Assembly: GCA_021793055.1 (NCBI GenBank)
Contig: JAJYTL010000119.1
Location: 1 to 8,752 of the forward strand
Direction of reading: 5' to 3'
DNA length: 8,752 nt
Source: Pseudomonadota bacterium
GTDB taxonomy: Bacteria > Pseudomonadota > Alphaproteobacteria > Ferrovibrionales > Ferrovibrionaceae
Numbering within the stretch: the stretch's first letter is position 1; each line of letters starts with the position of its first letter. Shown piece by piece: positions 6,141 through 8,752 of this stretch. A program made the translations under genes and the position numbers. The notes under the pieces were generated by a model. It was not told where the DNA came from. It was given only the letters and a program-made list of their open reading frames with translations, and did no database searches.

Positions 6141-7354
6141 TAGCCGACCGCCTTTTGCAGGTTGTCGGCCAACGTCTGCATGAAGGCGTCGGTCGTCAGC
6201 CACTTCTGATCCGGCCCGATAAGGATGGCGAGATCCTTGGTCATCGCGCCGCCTTCGACGGTCGCGATCGTCACCCGCTCCAAGGTGTCGGCGAAGCGTT
6301 GTAGCTCGGCATTGCCGTCGAGCTTGGCGCGATGCTTGAGGCCGCCGGTCCAGGCATAGATCGAGGCGATCGGATTGGTCGAGGTTTCCTTGCCCTGCTG
6401 ATAGAGGCGGTAATGGCGGGTCACGGTGCCGTGAGCCGCCTCGGCCTCCACCGTCTTGCCGTCCGGGGTCATCAACACCGAGGTCATCAGCCCGAGCGAA
6501 CCGAAACCCTGCGCCACCGTGTCGCTTTGCACGTCGCCGTCGTAGTTCTTGCACGCCCAGACGAAGCGGCCGGTCCATTTCAGCGCCGCCGCCACCATGT
6601 CGTCGATCAGGCGATGCTCGTAGGTGACGCCCGCCGCATCGAATTGACTCTTGAACTCCCTGTCGAAGACCTCCTGGAAGAGGTCCTTGAACCGTCCGTC
6701 GTAGACCTTAAGGATGGTGTTCTTGGTCGAAAGATAGAGCGGCCATTTCCGCGCCAACGCGTAATTCATGCACGCGCGGGCGAAGCCGCGAATCGACTCG
6801 TCGAGGTTGTACATCGCGAGCGCGACACCGCTACCCGGAAAGTTGAAGACCTCGCGCTCGATCGCCTGGCCGCCGTCTTCCGGGTCGAAGCGGAGCGTGA
6901 GCTTGCCCTTGCCCGGCACGAGGAAGTCGGACGCGCGATATTGATCGCCATAGGCATGGCGGCCGATGACGATCGGATCGGTCCAATGCGGCACCAAGCG
7001 CGGCACGTTGCGGCAGATGATGGGTTCGCGGAACACCGTGCCGCCAAGGATGTTGCGGATGGTGCCGTTCGGCGACAACCACATCCTCTTAAGGCCGAAT
7101 TCCTTCACCCGCGCCTCGTCGGGGGTGATGGTCGCGCATTTCACGGCAACCCCGTATTTCAGCGTCGCGTTGGCGGAATCGACGGTGATCTTGTCGTCGG
7201 TCGCATCGCGGCTTTCTATGCCGAGGTCGTAATAGTCGATCGGAAGATCAAGATAGGGCAGAATCAATTGCTCCTTGATCGTCTTCCAGATCACCCGCGT
7301 CATTTCGTCCCCGTCCATTTCGACGACGGGGTTTTTGACCTTAATCTTTGCCAT
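6140..7354 (-). CDS. icd: NADP-dependent isocitrate dehydrogenase, dimeric eukaryote-like type
   Basis: A complete 404-residue cytoplasmic enzyme that oxidatively decarboxylates isocitrate to 2-oxoglutarate, making NADPH in the TCA cycle. Sequence and numbering follow human IDH1 closely: isocitrate-binding Arg100 (SPNGTIRN), Arg109 (GTVFRE), Arg132 (GRHAYGDQY) and Tyr139. The active-site Lys is Lys211 (LSTKNTIL), and the metal aspartates are Asp251/252 (IDDMVA) and Asp274/278 (YDGDVQSD). Arg313 and His314 in AHGTVTRHYR sit where NADP 2'-phosphate is bound in IDH1, supporting NADP specificity. The start at 7354 (MAKIKVKNPVVEMDGDEMTR) is preferred over an in-frame ATG at 7393: the family begins here, GAGGG (7360-7364) lies 5 nt upstream, and the longer form would start inside the likely -10 box. 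The gene is convergent with the channel gene, and its stop codon overlaps the palindromic repeat. Confidence 0.97.
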   Translation of the reverse strand: MAKIKVKNPVVEMDGDEMTRVIWKTIKEQLILPYLDLPIDYYDLGIESRDATDDKITVDSANATLKYGVAVKCATITPDEARVKEFGLKRMWLSPNGTIRNILGGTVFREPIICRNVPRLVPHWTDPIVIGRHAYGDQYRASDFLVPGKGKLTLRFDPEDGGQAIEREVFNFPGSGVALAMYNLDESIRGFARACMNYALARKWPLYLSTKNTILKVYDGRFKDLFQEVFDREFKSQFDAAGVTYEHRLIDDMVAAALKWTGRFVWACKNYDGDVQSDTVAQGFGSLGLMTSVLMTPDGKTVEAEAAHGTVTRHYRLYQQGKETSTNPIASIYAWTGGLKHRAKLDGNAELQRFADTLERVTIATVEGGAMTKDLAILIGPDQKWLTTDAFMQTLADNLQKAVG

Positions 7355-7392
7355 GAGCACCCTCGAGCAGGAGAATATCGAAAACGGCCCCA

Positions 7393-7421
7393 ACCCTAAG
7401 CATCGCCGCCCGCGCTGTCAA
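7393..7421 (-). promoter_or_regulatory. Likely sigma70-type promoter of icd
   Basis: On the minus strand a perfect -35 box TTGACA (7416-7421) is followed after 17 bp by TAGGGT (7393-7398), which matches TATAAT at three positions, including the first two bases and the last T. Transcription would start near 7386, giving a leader of about 30 nt with the GAGGG ribosome site. This suggests icd has its own promoter even though the LOG gene is upstream on the same strand (113-bp gap). Box positions are seen; use in the cell is inferred. Confidence 0.55.
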
Positions 7422-7467
7422 AGCGGAGGCGATGGAAGCGCCGGGCAAGGCTGGATTTTTTCACATC

Positions 7468-8019
7468 TTACTTGGATACCGCGGCCTGCAGGGTCGGGAT
7501 GGCCTGTTCGACCTTCGCCACCACGTGATAAAAGCCCCGGATATCGGCCTTCGCGAATCCTTCCGCCACGACGTGTTCGAACAGCCCGAGCAAAGGCTGC
7601 CAATAGCCGCCCTCGTCGACGATCGCGACCGGCTTCCGATGCAGCCCGAGCTGGCGCCAAGTGACAACCTCGATCAGTTCGTCGAGTGTTCCGAGGCCGC
7701 CCGGCAGCACCACGAAACCATCGCAGAGATCTGACATGCGCTGCTTGCGTTCGTGCATATCGTGCACCAGGTGCAATTCCCGCACGCCCGTATGAGCGAC
7801 CTCGCGGGCATGCAGGATGCGCGGAATCACCCCCACCACCGCACCGCCGGCGGCCAGCGCCGCGTCGGCGCAAACGCCCATCAGCCCGACCCGGCCGCCG
7901 CCGTATACCAGGCGGATACCGGCCTCGGCGCAAAGCCGGCCGAAGCGCGCCGCGACATCCCTATATTGCGCGGCGACGCCATTGCTCGCACCGCAGAAGA
8001 CACAAAGACTGGAAATCAT
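7468..8019 (-). CDS. LOG-family (TIGR00730) nucleoside 5'-monophosphate phosphoribohydrolase
   Basis: A 183-residue Rossmann-fold protein. The nucleotide-binding start is CVFCGAS (6-12), then VYGGGRVGLMG (38-48), the catalytic MHERK (88-92) with Arg91, and the signature PGGLGTLDE (106-114) with catalytic Glu114. This motif pair defines the LOG family, whose proven members release free cytokinin bases or hydrolyse AMP to adenine and ribose 5-phosphate. It was long misannotated as lysine decarboxylase. The substrate here is likely a purine nucleotide; cytokinin production cannot be inferred without an isopentenyltransferase partner. Two starts are possible: ATG at 8019, which gives the usual short N-terminus but has GAGG directly against it, or TTG at 8040, which adds seven residues and has a strong AAAGGGGG (8048-8055) 7 nt upstream. 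I chose ATG on family length. A TAAAAT -10-like box (8059-8064) lies further upstream. It is divergent from the SCO-like gene and upstream of icd. Confidence 0.92.
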   Translation of the reverse strand: MISSLCVFCGASNGVAAQYRDVAARFGRLCAEAGIRLVYGGGRVGLMGVCADAALAAGGAVVGVIPRILHAREVAHTGVRELHLVHDMHERKQRMSDLCDGFVVLPGGLGTLDELIEVVTWRQLGLHRKPVAIVDEGGYWQPLLGLFEHVVAEGFAKADIRGFYHVVAKVEQAIPTLQAAVSK

Positions 8020-8082
8020 CCTCGTCCGTCCGGATTGCAACCAGACGCCCCCTTTACCATTTTATCGCCGACGCGTCTTTTC

Positions 8083-8110
8083 TTCCGGCACCGGCTTTTC
8101 CGGCACCGGC
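8083..8110. repeat. Short tandem direct repeat in the LOG/SCO divergent region
   Basis: TTCCGGCACCGGC occurs perfectly at 8083-8095 and again at 8098-8110, a period of 15 bp. Each copy itself contains CCGG-CA-CCGG. The spacing is about one and a half helical turns. It could be a paired regulator site between the divergent genes or simple low-complexity GC sequence. Apart from this, the TAAAAT-like box of the LOG gene and the hairpin at 8195, I see nothing else clear between 8041 and 8228; possible SCO promoter boxes (TTGTCG 8132-8137, TATCTT 8153-8158) have a short 15-bp spacer and are weak. Confidence 0.5.
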
Positions 8111-8194
8111 GCCACGACGAAACCGGACGTTTTGTCGCAGGTGCCCGGCCGCTATCTTTCGCGGCGATTGGCAGCCTGCTATGGTGGCGCGGCA

Positions 8195-8213
8195 GCGGCC
8201 CACAACGGGCCGC
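8195..8213 (+). promoter_or_regulatory. Perfect leader hairpin just upstream of the SCO-like gene
   Basis: GCGGCCC (8195-8201) and GGGCCGC (8207-8213) form a perfect 7-bp, all-GC stem with an ACAAC loop. It ends two bases before the ribosome-binding region GGGAAAG (8216-8222) and 15 nt before the ATG at 8229. A stem this stable next to the ribosome site could lower or regulate translation. The hairpin is seen; regulation is a guess. Confidence 0.4.
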
Positions 8214-8228
8214 AGCGGGAAAGCGGCA

Positions 8229-8752
8229 ATGAACGATCGACAGGACGGCGGGTCAGCCGACGCCCCACGCCGCTCGGCGGCGCGACCTCTGGTTGTCGGC
8301 CTCATGATCGCGGTGGTGGCCGCGATCGCCGCGGTTGGTGGTTTCTTTGTCGGCCATGGCGGAAGATCGGCCGCAAGCGCGCAATATCCGGTTCTCGGCC
8401 AAGCCCCGAGCTACCAACTGACCAACCAACTCGGTCGGACGGTGAACTCGAAGGCATTCCGCGGCAAGATCCAGATCGTCACCTTTCTCGATCCCTATTG
8501 CAGCGACTTCTGCCCGCTGACCGCCGTCCATCTCGCCAATTTTGCTGCCGATTTCCGCGGTTCGCCCTATGCCGACAAGCTCGTCTTCGTCGCCTTCAAC
8601 GTCGATCCGTGGCAGACCGGCGTGGCGGAGATGCGAGGCTTTCTCAAGGAGTTCGGCTGGAATCCCGCCGACCCCAAGTTGCAGTTCCTGACCGGCAGCG
8701 TGGCCGAAACGACGCGCGTGGTGCGCCAGGGCTTCCATATCGATTTCGAGCG
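8229..8752 (+). CDS. SCO1/SenC-family copper chaperone or thiol-redox protein (N-terminal part, cut by window edge)
   Basis: An open frame of 174 codons running off the right edge. Residues 1-19 are polar and Arg-rich at the end, 20-42 form one hydrophobic helix, and the rest fits a periplasmic thioredoxin-like domain, so it is probably anchored in the inner membrane. VLGQAPSYQLTNQLGRTV (55-72) is the typical first hairpin of SCO proteins. The CxxxC copper/redox motif is Cys91-Ser-Asp-Phe-Cys95-Pro, and FNVDPWQT (123-130) matches the usual VDPxxDT segment with Trp-Gln replacing the second acidic part. SCO proteins deliver copper to the CuA site of cytochrome c oxidase or reduce its cysteines. 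The conserved third ligand, a His, should lie beyond the edge, so copper binding cannot be judged fully. Family length is usually about 190-210. GGGAAAG (8216-8222) precedes the ATG. No oxidase genes are in the window. Confidence 0.88.
   Translation, partial: MNDRQDGGSADAPRRSAARPLVVGLMIAVVAAIAAVGGFFVGHGGRSAASAQYPVLGQAPSYQLTNQLGRTVNSKAFRGKIQIVTFLDPYCSDFCPLTAVHLANFAADFRGSPYADKLVFVAFNVDPWQTGVAEMRGFLKEFGWNPADPKLQFLTGSVAETTRVVRQGFHIDFE

Noticed and set aside
6091..6141. Element A' as a Rho-independent terminator for icd
   Set aside because: The stem is strong but no T-tract follows it in the icd direction, so a REP-type repeat is the better description.
7355..7393. N-terminal extension of isocitrate dehydrogenase from the ATG at 7393
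   Set aside because: The extension is not family-like, overlaps the probable -10 box, and the ATG at 7354 has a good ribosome site.
6332..7399. Long plus-strand open frame opposite icd
   Set aside because: icd is certain from catalytic residues; the opposite product is rich in Arg, His and Asp with no family resemblance.
7442..7461. T-run after a small stem (CCGG/CTGG) as a terminator
   Set aside because: The T-run is on the plus strand, whereas both adjacent genes are on the minus strand, and the stem has only four pairs including a wobble.
7468..8019. Lysine decarboxylase annotation for the LOG gene
   Set aside because: The old label comes from a misnamed family; the MHERK and PGGLGTLDE motifs are those of phosphoribohydrolases.

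Overview
The window is GC-rich (strong G/C bias at third codon positions) and reads like chromosome from an alphaproteobacterium. Three things point there: a dimeric, eukaryote-like NADP isocitrate dehydrogenase close to alaS; a long hairpin repeat that resembles the GAGCATGAT...ATCATGCTC intergenic palindromes I remember from Rhizobiales and relatives; and the general look of the proteins. I cannot name a genus. No rRNA, tRNA, CRISPR array, transposase, phage gene or integrase was seen.

Layout, left to right. (1) 1-1036, minus: N-terminal 345 residues of an amidase-signature hydrolase, cut by the left edge. (2) 1037-1171: divergent promoter region with a palindrome and a 9-bp direct repeat. 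(3) 1172-1912, plus: an atypical short-chain dehydrogenase/reductase whose catalytic Tyr is Phe. (4) 2046-4694, plus: complete alanyl-tRNA synthetase (alaS). (5) 4720-5898, plus, 25 nt after alaS and probably co-transcribed: a six-helix K+ channel with a C-terminal cyclic-nucleotide-binding domain. (6) 5899-6139: a convergent gap dominated by a mosaic of three hairpins (50-bp element A, 50-bp element B, second copy of A), the last one running into the icd stop codon. (7) 6140-7354, minus: NADP isocitrate dehydrogenase (icd) with a good sigma70-type promoter just upstream. (8) 7468-8019, minus: LOG-family (TIGR00730) nucleoside-monophosphate phosphoribohydrolase. (9) 8020-8228: divergent region with a 13-bp tandem repeat and a leader hairpin. 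(10) 8229-8752, plus: N-terminal part of a SCO1/SenC copper chaperone-like protein, cut by the right edge.

The genes are mostly housekeeping (translation, TCA cycle, nucleotide metabolism, cytochrome oxidase assembly) with independent jobs. I see no new multi-gene system. The points most worth a second look are the A-B-A' mosaic repeat that overlaps the icd stop, the cyclic-nucleotide-gated channel lying directly behind alaS, the SDR that has lost most of its catalytic tetrad, and the paired sequence signals in the amidase/SDR divergent promoter.
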